Program-made: the position numbers and the translations under genes
Shown here: positions 33,394-41,927 of the stretch, piece after piece
How positions within the stretch are numbered: position 1 is the first letter of the stretch
Layout: every line of letters begins with the position of its first letter
Assembly: GCA_016869975.1 (NCBI GenBank)
Contig: VGCZ01000029.1
Span: 1 to 60,482 of the forward strand
Length of the DNA stretch: 60,482 nucleotides
Direction of reading: 5' to 3'
Source: Alphaproteobacteria bacterium
GTDB lineage: Bacteria > Pseudomonadota > Alphaproteobacteria > Reyranellales > Reyranellaceae
Notes under the pieces: generated by a model
Database searches by the model: none
Told to the model about the DNA's origin: nothing
The model's input: the letters and a program-made list of their open reading frames with translations, nothing else

Positions 33394-36300
33394 TTGACCA
33401 GGAGGCTGGGGCGTATTGTCCGGTCCATCGCGCATGTCCTCGCGGCGTGCGTGATCGGGATCAGCGCGCTTGGTCTGTTGCTGGTCTGGCGCCTGACCCA
33501 AGGGCCGATCGACCTCGATTTCCTGCGCTCCTATGTCGGCCGATCCTTTGACACGCCGGAAGGGCCGGTGCGGCTGGACGCCAAGCACGTGCGCGTCGCA
33601 TGGAGCGGCTGGGAGCAGCCGCTGCGGCTCTCCCTGGTCGGCATCGAGGCCAGGGACGCCAAGAACGCGCTGGTCGGCCTGGTGCCCGAGGTCGCCATCA
33701 ATGTCAGCGCCAGCGCCCTGATGGCCGGCGCGCTCGCGCCAACCGAGATCGTCATCGACCGCGTGGCGCTCAACGCCGTGATCCGCAAGGATGGCCTGAT
33801 CGATTTGATGCTGCCGCCGCCCGAGGCGGCGCCCTCGGCGCGCATCCTGCCGATCCTCATCGAGCAGCTACTGCGCGAGCCCAACACCGACCATCCGCTG
33901 GGCCGCCTGACCGAGGTGCGCATCAACGCCGCTTCGCTGCGCGTCGACGACCAGACCACCGGTTTCGTCTGGGACGCGCCGGCCGGCCGCGCCACCATGC
34001 AGCGCGACCAGGACGGCTTGCGCATCAAGGGCGCGCTGACCGTGGAAGCCAAGGGCCACGTCGCCGAGATGGAGCTGAGCGCCTTCTACGGCCGCAAGCG
34101 CGAGGTCATGGAGGTGACGCTGAGCGCGCGTGACCTCAGGCTGTCGGCCTTCGCCACCGCCGCGCCACAGCTCGCGCCGCTGGCGCAGATCGACCTGCCG
34201 ATGAGCGGCCAGATCCGGCTGCGCGCCTCGGGCGACGGCAAGGTGCGCCACGTCGCGCTGCAGTTCGACGGCGGCGGCGGCATGATCGGCGTGCCCGGCG
34301 TGCTGCCCGAGCCACGCAAGGTCGACTGGGCGACCCTGCGCATGTCTTTCGACACCGATCGCAGCGCCGTGAAGCTGGAGGATTTCCGCTTCGGCTTGGG
34401 TGGCGTCGAGCTCGGCATGAAGGGCGAGATGCGCATCGATGATCGCGCCTTCCAGTTCGACGGCGAGGCCGGCATCAAGGGCGTGCCGACCGAACGGCTG
34501 GCCGAGTTCTGGCTGCCGGGCATGGCCGCCGGCGGGAGGCGTTGGGCGCTGGCCAATATCAGCGGCGGCCGTCTCGACAGCGCCAAGCTCATGGTCTCGG
34601 CCTCGGGCGACTTCCAGAATCCCGACGCGCTCAAGATCACCAGGACCGTCGCCGAGCTGCGCTACAGTGACCTCACGGTGAACTACCTGGCGCCGTTGCC
34701 GCCGGTGAAGGGTGTGTCGGGCACGGCGCAGTTCGACGGCGCGACGTTCCGCTTCCATGTCGAGGGTGGGCAGGCCGGCGCCATCAAGGTCGGCAAATCG
34801 CGCATCGACCTCACCGGACTCGACGGCGACGACCACCGCACGGAGATGCAGATCGAACTGCAGGCCGCGGCGCAGGAGACCATGAATTTCCTGACCCAGC
34901 CCAGGCTCGGGCTGCCCAAGGACCTGCTCTACAACCCCAAGCGGCTGGGCGGCAATGTCGCGCTCAGCCTGTCGCTGAAATTCCCGCTGCTCGACGCGAT
35001 GTCGGTCAACGATATCGTCTATGCCGCCACCGCCAAGCTCGAGCGCTTCTCGCTCACCGACGCCGTCGGCACGCTGAACCTCACGGACTTCACCGGCACG
35101 CTGCAGCTCGACATGCAACAGCTCAAGGTCGCCGGTCGCGGCAGGGCCGACGGCCAGGTCGTCGACCTCGGCTGGACCGAGCTGTTCGGTGCCAAGCCCG
35201 CCTTCCGCCGCCGCTACGAAGCCCGGGGCGCGCTGCCGCTGGCGACGCTCCAGAAGGCCGGATTGCCGGATCTGGCGCCCTATGCCAGCGGCTCGACCGG
35301 CTTCGACCTGTCCTACCAGACGCCGGTCGCCGGCCCGTCCGAGCTGCGCGCGCGGCTCGACCTGCGCGACGCCGTGCTTGTGGTCAAGGAAGCGTCGTGG
35401 ACCAAGGCGGCCGGCGTCGAGGGCCGCGCGACGATCAGCGCGCGCTTCGCGGGCGGCCCGGTACCGCCGGTCCTGGAGTTCGATGCGGCCGCCGCCGACC
35501 TGCAGGTCACCGGCAGACTCGAGTCGCGTCCCACCGATGGCCGTATCGAGCGGCTGACGTTGAGCAAGGTGGTGCTCGGCGCCACCAATGTCGCAGGCAC
35601 GGTACGTCGCGCCGACGCCGGCTATGCCGTCGATCTCACGGGCGCCGCGATCGAGCTGAAGCGTGTGCTGCCCGACGCCGATCCCAACGCGCGCGGCGTG
35701 CCCAAGCCGGCCTCGCCGCAGGGACCGCCGGTGTCGATCAACCTCGATGTCGGCGCGGTGCTGCTCAAGCGCGGATCGCTGCCGCGTGTGAAGGGCAGCC
35801 TGGCGCTGCGCGGCGACCGGCTGCTCTCGGCCAACCTTCAGACCACGCCTGATGGCGGGGCGACCGCGCAATTGCGCGTAACGCCCTCGGGGAGCGGCCG
35901 TGCGATCGAGGTCGAAGCGCCAGATTTCGGCGCCGTACTGCGTGGCGCCGGCTGGCTCGACGGGCTGGTCGGCGGCCATCTGCGCGTCAGCCTCACCACG
36001 GACGACACCAAGCCCGAACCGCCAGCGCGCGGCCGTGTCGAGCTGAAGGCCTATCGCCTGGCGAAGGTGGCGGCCAATCCGGCGCGCGGCGTCGCCAACG
36101 TCAACGGCGTGGTCGACCAGCTCGCGCGCGTCGGCGGCGATCGGCAGGTCTTCGACGCGCTGACGGTCGATGTCGAGAAGGAGGGCGACCGACTGCGCCT
36201 GCGCAACGGGCGGACGTCGGGTAGCAATGTCGGCGTCACTGTGCAGGGCACTGTGCAGCTCGATACCGACGAGGTCTGCCTCGCCGGCGGCATCGTGCCG

Positions 36301-36567
36301 GCCTACGCGCTCAACAGCATCATCTCGAACATCCCGCTGATCGGTGACCTGCTGACTGGCGGTCGCGGCGGCGGGCTGTTCGCGCTGAACTACCTGATCC
36401 GCGGGCCCATCGACGATCCCAACGCCAGCGTCAATCCGCTGTCGGTCCTGCCCATCGGCCCGCTGCGCAACCTGATGCTGGAGGGCTGTGGAACGTCCTC
36501 GACTGACACCACGCCGCCACCCGATCTCAGCGAACGCAACGAACGGCAGCGCTCGACGTCGCAGTGA
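33394..36567 (+). CDS. AsmA-like / DUF3971 (YhdP-type) envelope protein
   Basis: 1057 aa. One N-terminal TM helix (about residues 12-33, HVLAACVIGISALGLLLVW), then a very long beta-rich periplasmic region of the AsmA/TamB/YhdP superfamily, whose large members are thought to form grooves that carry phospholipid to the outer membrane. The C-terminal part has the family pattern VTVQGTVQLDTDEVCLAGGI-VPAYALN...IPLIGDLLTGGRGGGLFALNY, then IDDPNASVNPLSVLPIGPLR. TTG start at 33394, with AAAGGAG at 33377-33383; no ATG or GTG fits upstream. The last about 25 residues are polar and probably disordered. Confidence 0.82.
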   Translation: MTRRLGRIVRSIAHVLAACVIGISALGLLLVWRLTQGPIDLDFLRSYVGRSFDTPEGPVRLDAKHVRVAWSGWEQPLRLSLVGIEARDAKNALVGLVPEVAINVSASALMAGALAPTEIVIDRVALNAVIRKDGLIDLMLPPPEAAPSARILPILIEQLLREPNTDHPLGRLTEVRINAASLRVDDQTTGFVWDAPAGRATMQRDQDGLRIKGALTVEAKGHVAEMELSAFYGRKREVMEVTLSARDLRLSAFATAAPQLAPLAQIDLPMSGQIRLRASGDGKVRHVALQFDGGGGMIGVPGVLPEPRKVDWATLRMSFDTDRSAVKLEDFRFGLGGVELGMKGEMRIDDRAFQFDGEAGIKGVPTERLAEFWLPGMAAGGRRWALANISGGRLDSAKLMVSASGDFQNPDALKITRTVAELRYSDLTVNYLAPLPPVKGVSGTAQFDGATFRFHVEGGQAGAIKVGKSRIDLTGLDGDDHRTEMQIELQAAAQETMNFLTQPRLGLPKDLLYNPKRLGGNVALSLSLKFPLLDAMSVNDIVYAATAKLERFSLTDAVGTLNLTDFTGTLQLDMQQLKVAGRGRADGQVVDLGWTELFGAKPAFRRRYEARGALPLATLQKAGLPDLAPYASGSTGFDLSYQTPVAGPSELRARLDLRDAVLVVKEASWTKAAGVEGRATISARFAGGPVPPVLEFDAAAADLQVTGRLESRPTDGRIERLTLSKVVLGATNVAGTVRRADAGYAVDLTGAAIELKRVLPDADPNARGVPKPASPQGPPVSINLDVGAVLLKRGSLPRVKGSLALRGDRLLSANLQTTPDGGATAQLRVTPSGSGRAIEVEAPDFGAVLRGAGWLDGLVGGHLRVSLTTDDTKPEPPARGRVELKAYRLAKVAANPARGVANVNGVVDQLARVGGDRQVFDALTVDVEKEGDRLRLRNGRTSGSNVGVTVQGTVQLDTDEVCLAGGIVPAYALNSIISNIPLIGDLLTGGRGGGLFALNYLIRGPIDDPNASVNPLSVLPIGPLRNLMLEGCGTSSTDTTPPPDLSERNERQRSTSQ

Positions 36568-36570
36568 CTG

Positions 36571-36612
36571 TTGTTTCCCGTCTCCTCGCCTTCGCGGGGA
36601 GACGGGAAACAA
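36571..36612. terminator. Bidirectional terminator hairpin between AsmA-like gene and tyrS
   Basis: A perfect 15-bp stem (36571-36585 with 36598-36612; TTGTTTCCCGTCTCC), extended inward by TCGC/GCGG (one T-G pair) around a CTTC loop. The stem ends in T/A-rich bases on both sides, as in a bidirectional intrinsic terminator. Its CTCC..GCGGGGAG core is like the hairpin inside the 26979 repeat. Confidence 0.7.
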
Positions 36613-36620
36613 CGCGAGCG

Positions 36621-37874
36621 CTAAACCGCGCGGACCAGGACGTGGCGTTTGCGACCGGCGCTGAGCTTGATGCGGCCATCGGCGTCGGCATCGGCGAGCG
36701 ACACCGTCGCCGTCTCCGAGGCCACCGGCTTGTCGTTGACCCGTGCGCCGCCGCCCTTGATCAGGCGTCGCGCTTCGCCGCGGCTTTCTGCCAGCTTGGC
36801 GTCGGCGAACAGTTCGAAGGCGGGCAGGCCGCTCTCCAGCCGCGCGCGCGGCATGTCGACGGTCGGCAGCGACTCCGCCAGCGCGCCTTCCTCGAAGGTG
36901 CGCCGCGCCGTTTCGGCCGCCTCGTTCGCCGCCGCCGCGCCATGGCACAGCTTGGTGACTTCGGTGGCGAGGATCTTCTTGGCCTCGTTCAGCTCGGCGC
37001 CCTTCAACGCTTCGAGCCGCGCGACCTCGTCCATTGGCATCTCGGTGAACAGGCGCAGGAAGCGGCCGACATCGGCGTCCTCGGTGTTGCGCCAGTACTG
37101 CCAGAAATCGTAGGCCGACACGCGCTCGGCATTGAGCCATACGGCGCCGGCCATCGTCTTGCCCATCTTGGCGCCCGATGACGTCGCGATCAGCGGCGTG
37201 GTCAGCGCGAACAGCTCGCCGTTCTCCATGCGGCGGCCGAGATCGGCGCCCATGATGATATTGCCCCACTGATCCGAGCCGCCCATCTGCATGATGCATT
37301 TGTGGCGCTTGTACAGCTCCACGAAGTCGTAGGACTGCAGGATCATGTAGTTGAACTCGAGGAAGGTCAGCGGCTGATCGCGATCCAGCCGGAGCTTCAC
37401 CGAGTCCATGGTCAGCATGCGGTTGACCGAGAAATGCCGGCCAACGTCGCGCAGCAGCGGGATGTAGCGCAGCTCGTCGAGCCAGTCGGCGTTGTTGACC
37501 ATCGCCGCGTCGGTCGCGCCGCCACCAAAGCTCAGGTATTTGGCGAAGACGCGGCGGATGCCCGCCATGTTGACGTTGATCTGCTCATCGGTCAGCAGCG
37601 GTCGGGCTTCGTCGCGGAAGGACGGGTCACCAATCTTGGTCGTGCCGCCGCCCATCAGGACGATCGGCTTGTGCCCGCATTTCTGCCACCAGCGCAGCAT
37701 CATGATCTGCAGCAGCGAGCCGATGTGCAGCGAGTCGGCGGTGCAGTCGAAGCCGATATAGGCCGTGCGCACGCCCGACTGGAGCAGCGCGTCCAGACGC
37801 GCCGCGTCGCTGCACTGATGCACCATGCCGCGCTCGTGCACGGTGCGCATGAAGTCGGACTTGAACGCGTTCAT
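36621..37874 (-). CDS. tyrS: Tyrosine--tRNA ligase
   Basis: 417 aa, class Ic synthetase. HIGH-type HIGS at 50-53 ([14 protein letters not shown]), tyrosine-binding [21 protein letters not shown], and KMSKS-type KMGKT at 236-240 ([17 protein letters not shown]). The C-terminal S4 RNA-binding domain is at about 350-410 ([17 protein letters not shown]). The ATG at 37874 has AGGAAG upstream. Divergent from anmK, a pairing often seen in alphaproteobacteria. Confidence 0.96.
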   Translation of the reverse strand: MNAFKSDFMRTVHERGMVHQCSDAARLDALLQSGVRTAYIGFDCTADSLHIGSLLQIMMLRWWQKCGHKPIVLMGGGTTKIGDPSFRDEARPLLTDEQINVNMAGIRRVFAKYLSFGGGATDAAMVNNADWLDELRYIPLLRDVGRHFSVNRMLTMDSVKLRLDRDQPLTFLEFNYMILQSYDFVELYKRHKCIMQMGGSDQWGNIIMGADLGRRMENGELFALTTPLIATSSGAKMGKTMAGAVWLNAERVSAYDFWQYWRNTEDADVGRFLRLFTEMPMDEVARLEALKGAELNEAKKILATEVTKLCHGAAAANEAAETARRTFEEGALAESLPTVDMPRARLESGLPAFELFADAKLAESRGEARRLIKGGGARVNDKPVASETATVSLADADADGRIKLSAGRKRHVLVRAV

Positions 37875-37906
37875 CTTCCTGGGTCTTCGGTTGGACTGTC
37901 TTCAGT

Positions 37907-37934
37907 TTGACCTGGGCGGCGGGCGCTGTATCAC
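37907..37934 (+). promoter_or_regulatory. Candidate promoter for anmK
   Basis: TTGACC (37907-37912) and TATCAC (37929-37934) stand 16 nt apart in the 94-bp divergent gap, giving a start about 28 nt before the GTG at 37969. Confidence 0.4.
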
Positions 37935-37968
37935 AGGTGCCCGGTTTCAACAACGCGAGGGGGCGGGG

Positions 37969-39042
37969 GTGCGGGCGCTGGGCCTGATGAGCGGCACGTC
38001 GCTCGACGGCGTCGATGTCGCGGTGATCGACACCGACGGCGAGCGCGTCGAGGGTTTTGGCCCGGCCGCGACCTACCCGCACGCCGAGGCGACCCGCGAG
38101 CTGGTCCGGGCGGTGTTCGGCGCCACGAATCGCAGCTCCGCCACCGACGCCGCCGAGGCGGCGATCACCACGGCCCATATCGAGGCCGTCCGCCGGTTCG
38201 CGCGGGAGGAGGGCGTCGATCTGAACTCGATCGACGTCGTGGGCTTCCACGGCCAGACCATCACCCACAAGCCGCAGGACGGCTTCACCTGGCAGATCGG
38301 CGACGGCCACGCTCTGGCCCGGGCGCTGGGTCGGCCGGTGGTGGCCGACCTGCGCAGCGCCGACGTCGCCGCCGGCGGGCAGGGCGCCCCGCTGGTTCCG
38401 GTCTTCCATCAGGCCCTGGTACGCGACCTCGAGTTGCCGGTCGCGGTGGTGAATATCGGCGGCGTCGCCAACGTCACATGGGTGGGCAAGGACGGGCGAT
38501 TGGTTGCGTTCGACACCGGGCCAGGGAACGCACCCATCGATGATTTCGTTCGTAAGTTCACAAACCAGACGATCGATCTCGATGGAATGATCGCGGCACG
38601 CGGCGAGGTCGAGGTCAGCGCGGTTCGTGCATTCATCAGTTCATCGTATTTCTTAAAATTTCCACCTAAGTCACTAGATAGAAATGATTTTCATTTCGAT
38701 CTTCCGATATCACTTGAAGTACAGAGTGGAGTTTCAACCCTAACGTACTGCGTATCGCTGGGCCTTTCGTCTGCCCAAGCCCACTTCCCGGCGCCGGCAA
38801 GAACCTGGATCGTCTGTGGTGGTGGGTCTCGTAACGCAACCATGATGCGCTGGCTGAGCCAGCTCATCGATGGTCGCGTGACCACTGGCGCCGACTACGG
38901 CTGGAACGTCGAGGCGTTGGAGGCGCAGGCCTTCGCTTTCCTCGCGGTTCGCCATCTCAGGGGGTTGCCCAACTCCTTTCCTTCGACCACCGGAACCGAC
39001 CGACCGATCGTCGGCGGGGTGCTGCATCTTCCCTCGGGCTGA
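37969..39042 (+). CDS. anmK: Anhydro-N-acetylmuramic acid kinase
   Basis: 357 aa. Phosphorylates and opens 1,6-anhydro-MurNAc during cell-wall recycling. The start is GTG 37969 (VRALGLMSGTSLDGVDVAVI); the phosphate loop SGTSLDG is at residues 8-14. Also GFHGQTITHKP, VNIGGVANVTW, FDTGPGNAPID, the conserved KSLDR, CGGGSRN, and the family-type ending FPSTTGTDRPIVGGVLH. The stretch 38641-38700 (within HFDLPISLE and upstream) is only about 28% GC, with codons TTA, CTA, AGA and ATA foreign to this genome, yet keeps the frame and the KSLDR motif. The gene is complete. Confidence 0.93.
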   Translation: MRALGLMSGTSLDGVDVAVIDTDGERVEGFGPAATYPHAEATRELVRAVFGATNRSSATDAAEAAITTAHIEAVRRFAREEGVDLNSIDVVGFHGQTITHKPQDGFTWQIGDGHALARALGRPVVADLRSADVAAGGQGAPLVPVFHQALVRDLELPVAVVNIGGVANVTWVGKDGRLVAFDTGPGNAPIDDFVRKFTNQTIDLDGMIAARGEVEVSAVRAFISSSYFLKFPPKSLDRNDFHFDLPISLEVQSGVSTLTYCVSLGLSSAQAHFPAPARTWIVCGGGSRNATMMRWLSQLIDGRVTTGADYGWNVEALEAQAFAFLAVRHLRGLPNSFPSTTGTDRPIVGGVLHLPSG

Positions 39043-39209
39043 CGCAGGAGGAATTCTCGCCGCACTATTGCATTCCGCTTCGCACCTTGCGCGATTGGGA
39101 ACAAGGCAGCACGGAACTGGATGAGCCGGCCCGAGTCTGTCTCAAGGTGATCGCTGTCGATCCTCAGGCGATCGAGCGCGCCCTGAACATGGGACGACCT
39201 GAGATCTAG
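39033..39209 (+). pseudogene. 5'-truncated HTH (XRE/HigA-like) antitoxin or regulator remnant
   Basis: In the frame offset from anmK, 39033-39209 encodes LGLTQEEFSPHYCIPLRTLR-DWEQGSTELDEPARVCLKVI and ends ...RALNMGRPEI, the second half of the helix-turn-helix domain found in HigA/NadS-type antitoxins (family pattern LGLTQEEFA..Y.IPL.TLRDWEQG). The preceding codons overlap the anmK end and are not HTH-like, and no start codon or toxin gene is present. It is a remnant cut at or near the anmK stop. Its TAG overlaps the stop of the alpha/beta hydrolase gene on the other strand. Confidence 0.7.
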
Positions 39210-39862
39210 GCCTTCTCCGGCGTCGACTTCATCGACTTCGCGACGTAGCGGTCGACCTCGACCGCGAGCTTGTCGAGGCAATCATGGAAGAAGTGGTTGG
39301 CACCCTTCACCGTGCGCGATTCGACGGTGATGCCCTTCTGGAGCGAGAGCTTGGCGACCAACTTCTGGATATCGGCCGCCGGCACGACCTCGTCCCGGTC
39401 GCCATGTACGATCAGGCCCGACGACGGGCAGGGCGCGAGGAAGCCGAAATCGTAGCTGTTGGCAGGCGGCGCCACCGAGACGAAGCCATCGATCTCCGGT
39501 CTGCGCATCAAAAGTTGCATGCCGATCCAGGCGCCGAAGGAGAAGCCCGCCGCCCAGCAGGCGCCGGCGTCGGGGTTCATGGCCTGCAGCCAGTCGAGCG
39601 CGGCGGCGGCGTCGCTGAGCTCGCCCTGGCCGTTGTCGAAGGTGCCTTGGGATCGGCCGACGCCGCGGAAGTTGAAGCGCAGCACCGAGAAGCCGCGGGT
39701 GACGAAGACATGGAACAGCGTGAACACGACCTTGTTGTTCATCGTCCCGCCGGCCTGCGGGTGCGGATGCAACATCAACGCGATAGGCGCGTTGGTCTCC
39801 TTGCTCTGGTGGTAGCGGCCTTCCAGGCGCCCCTCGGGCCCCGTGAAGATGACATCAGGCAT
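39206..39862 (-). CDS. Alpha/beta hydrolase (YpfH/Dlh-like)
   Basis: 218 aa. Nucleophile elbow GFSFGAW (about 107-113, Ser109), oxyanion region MLHPHPQAGGTMNNKVV (30-46), Arg-rich FRGVGRSQG, acid D in VHGDRDEVVP, and catalytic His in GANHFFHD. Similar hydrolases often stand beside iscR/suf genes in alphaproteobacteria, but the substrate is unknown. Convergent with the HTH remnant, divergent from iscR across the 306-bp gap 39863-40168 that holds the iscR promoter. Confidence 0.85.
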   Translation of the reverse strand: MPDVIFTGPEGRLEGRYHQSKETNAPIALMLHPHPQAGGTMNNKVVFTLFHVFVTRGFSVLRFNFRGVGRSQGTFDNGQGELSDAAAALDWLQAMNPDAGACWAAGFSFGAWIGMQLLMRRPEIDGFVSVAPPANSYDFGFLAPCPSSGLIVHGDRDEVVPAADIQKLVAKLSLQKGITVESRTVKGANHFFHDCLDKLAVEVDRYVAKSMKSTPEKA

Positions 39863-39963
39863 CCGTGCTCGCCTCGCCTGTCCCTGCGGCCCTCGCCGTC
39901 CAAGACCCCTGTTGGAAGTCGGGATCGGTACGCCAACCCCTTTGAACCGACACGATTCTAATC

Positions 39964-39992
39964 TTGACTGATTTGGTCGGCTTTCCTATATC
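39964..39992 (+). promoter_or_regulatory. Predicted sigma-70 promoter of the isc operon
   Basis: TTGACT (39964-39969) and TATATC (39987-39992) with an exact 17-nt spacer, in an AT-rich island. The transcript would start near 39999, giving a leader of about 170 nt before the GTG of iscR. In the remainder of the gap (40013-40168) I see only a GC-rich leader with no clear structure. Confidence 0.7.
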
Positions 39993-40012
39993 CGACTACG
40001 ATAGTCGGCTTT
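39988..40012 (+). promoter_or_regulatory. Type 1 IscR operator overlapping the isc promoter
   Basis: ATATCCGACTACGATAGTCG followed by GCTTT matches the type 1 IscR consensus ATASYYGACTRWWWYAGTCR-RSTAT at nearly all fixed positions: GACT and AGTC half-sites with a 5-bp centre, YY before and RR-S after. The site covers the -10 box and the predicted transcription start. In E. coli [2Fe-2S]-IscR represses its own operon at such a site, so iron-sulfur autorepression is the likely control here. Confidence 0.75.
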
Positions 40013-40168
40013 TCGGAGATGACCCGATCAACGAGGCGCTACTATCCGTGTCGCTGGCCGCGCTTTCAAGAGCGTTTTCAATGCGATCGACACCGGTAGT
40101 GGGGATCGGGGACGCAGGCGGGCGGTGCCAGGCGGGCAGTCGCCGGCCATGAACGAGGGAGGCGGGGC

Positions 40169-40672
40169 GTGAAGCTCAGCACCAAAGGACGCTATGCCGT
40201 GATGGCGCTGGTCGATCTGGCGCGTCATGCAGAATCCCGACCGGTGTCGCTGGCCGACATCGCCGAGCGGCAGGAAATCTCCCTGTCGTACCTGGAGCAG
40301 CTCTTCGCGCGCCTCAGGCGTGGCGGGCTGGTCAAGAGCGTGCGCGGCCCGGGCGGCGGCTACACGCTGGCGCGCGGCGCGTCGGGCACACGTGTCGCTG
40401 ACATCATCTTATCGGTCGACGAGCCGATCACGGCGACGCGCTGCAAGAGCAGTTCGTCGATTGGCTGCCACAGCGATCATTCGCGTTGCCTGACCCACGA
40501 TCTGTGGGCGGAGTTGGGCAACCAGATCCACCTCTACCTCAGCTCGGTGACCTTGCAGGACGTGGTCGAGCGCCGAGTTCTCGGCACCGCGCGACCCTTT
40601 GCGGCGCCGGCGTCCGATGGCGCGGCGCTGCAGCCGCGCCCCAGCGCCGCCACGGCGGTGGCGGCGGAGTAG
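40169..40672 (+). CDS. iscR: Rrf2-family iron-sulfur regulator IscR
   Basis: 167 aa. Winged-helix N-terminus MKLSTKGRYAVMALVDLA with the recognition region ISLSYLEQLFARLRRGGLVK (37-56) and SVRGPGGGYTLAR. Cluster ligands C92, C100 and C107 with H110 in RCKSSSSIGCHSDHSRCLTH, equivalent to C92/C98/C104/H107 of E. coli IscR although the loops are one to two residues longer. GTG start behind GGGAGGCGGGG. The C-terminal 35 residues are Ala/Pro-rich. First gene of the isc operon, with its own operator upstream. Confidence 0.93.
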   Translation: MKLSTKGRYAVMALVDLARHAESRPVSLADIAERQEISLSYLEQLFARLRRGGLVKSVRGPGGGYTLARGASGTRVADIILSVDEPITATRCKSSSSIGCHSDHSRCLTHDLWAELGNQIHLYLSSVTLQDVVERRVLGTARPFAAPASDGAALQPRPSAATAVAAE

Positions 40673-40683
40673 GGCCGCGTCCG

Positions 40684-41907
40684 ATGGCCGTGTATCTCGA
40701 TCACAACGCCACCACGCCGATGCGCCCCCAGGCCGTCGCGGCGATGGTCGAGGCCATGCATGTCGTCGGCAACGCGTCTTCCGTGCACGGCTTCGGCCGC
40801 GCCGCGCGCGCGCGTGTCGATGGCGCCCGGCGACAAGTCGCGGCCCTGGTCGGCGGCGCGGCGGCCAATGTGGTCTTTACGTCGGGCGGTACCGAGGCGA
40901 ACAACCTGGCGCTGCGCGGCTGCGGTCGTCGGCGCGTGCTGGTATCGGCGATCGAGCACGACAGCGTGCTCGGTGCGATCGAGGACGCCGAACGAATCCC
41001 CGTCGACGCGCACGGCGTCGTCGATCTGGCGGCGTTGGAGCGCACGCTCGCGGCATCGACGGAACCTGCGATCGTCGCGGTGATGCTGGCGAACAACGAA
41101 ACCGGCGTGATCCAGCCGGTCGCCGAGGTCGTGCGCATCGCCCATAGGCATGGCGCGCTCGTGGCGTGCGACGCGGTGCAGGCGGCCGGCAAGATCGCCC
41201 TCGATATGGCAGCGCTCGGCGTCGACTACCTCAGCCTCTCGGCGCACAAGCTGGGCGGCCCGCAGGGTGCCGGCGCGTTGGTGCTGCGCGATGGCGCGCC
41301 GTTGAGCGCGGTGCAGACCGGCGGCGGCCAGGAGCGTGGCCGGCGCGGCGGCACCGAGAATGTCGCGGGCGTGGTCGGCTTCGGCGCGGCGGTGGAGATC
41401 GCCGGCCGCGAGTTGGACGCCTTCGCGCGGCTCGCCGCGCTGCGCGATCGCGTGCAGGCGGCGCTGGACGGCGCGCGGGTGCTGGGCGCCGACGCGCCCC
41501 GGCTGCCCAACACGCTGAACGTGGCGATGCCGGGCGTGCCGGCGCAGACCCAGATCATGGCGCTCGACCTCGCGGGCATCGCGGTCAGCGCTGGCTCAGC
41601 ATGCTCGTCGGGCAAGGTGAAGGCCTCGCCGGTGCTGCGTGCCATGGGCGTCGCGGAAGCGGATGCCGGCTCGGCCCTGCGCATCAGCTTCGGCTGGAAT
41701 TCGACCGAGGACGACGCGGCGCGGATGATCGCGGCGTGGATGGACGTGTATCGCCGCCTCGCTTCTCCCTCTCCCCGCCTGAGGGCAGAGGGTCGCGGTA
41801 AAGGGGCGCCTCAGGTTGGGTATGGCCGTGGTGCGCCACTGGATACAGCCCCTCACCCCAACCCTATCCCCGCAGGCGGGGATAGGGAGCGGAAGACGGC
41901 GGCTTAG
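40684..41907 (+). CDS. Cysteine desulfurase, first of two (NifS/IscS-like) with repeat-derived tail
   Basis: 407 aa, PLP enzyme removing sulfur from cysteine. PLP lysine K189 ([15 protein letters not shown]), substrate motif [11 protein letters not shown], catalytic C307 in [20 protein letters not shown]. It is shorter and more divergent than the next gene's product, like the Spl1/NifS-like paralogue of Rickettsia. The normal fold ends near residue 360; residues 361-407 ([20 protein letters not shown] and on) come from a palindromic repeat at 41761-41893 read through in frame. Starts 11 bp after iscR. Confidence 0.9.
   Translation: MAVYLDHNATTPMRPQAVAAMVEAMHVVGNASSVHGFGRAARARVDGARRQVAALVGGAAANVVFTSGGTEANNLALRGCGRRRVLVSAIEHDSVLGAIEDAERIPVDAHGVVDLAALERTLAASTEPAIVAVMLANNETGVIQPVAEVVRIAHRHGALVACDAVQAAGKIALDMAALGVDYLSLSAHKLGGPQGAGALVLRDGAPLSAVQTGGGQERGRRGGTENVAGVVGFGAAVEIAGRELDAFARLAALRDRVQAALDGARVLGADAPRLPNTLNVAMPGVPAQTQIMALDLAGIAVSAGSACSSGKVKASPVLRAMGVAEADAGSALRISFGWNSTEDDAARMIAAWMDVYRRLASPSPRLRAEGRGKGAPQVGYGRGAPLDTAPHPNPIPAGGDRERKTAA
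41761..41893. repeat. Palindromic element inside the 3' end of the first desulfurase gene
   Basis: GCTTCTCCCTCTCCCCGCCT (41761-41780) faces AGGCGGGGATAGGGAGCGGA (41874-41893), about 17 of 20 positions complementary, with inner blocks AGGTTGGG / CCCAACCCT and GTGGTGCGCCAC. It is read in frame as the last 47 codons of the gene, comparable to Rickettsia palindromic elements within coding sequence. Confidence 0.65.
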
Positions 41908-41927
41908 GTTTCGAGGAGTTGGACGAT

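Noticed and set aside
33868-37299. Open frame of 1143 codons on the minus strand opposite the AsmA-like gene and the tyrS end
   Set aside because: Low-complexity Arg/His/Gln/Leu translation and spans two real genes; an artefact of high GC.
39964-40152. 62-codon open frame in the iscR leader, considered as a leader peptide
   Set aside because: Starts inside the promoter -35 region, has no ribosome site and no recognisable sequence.
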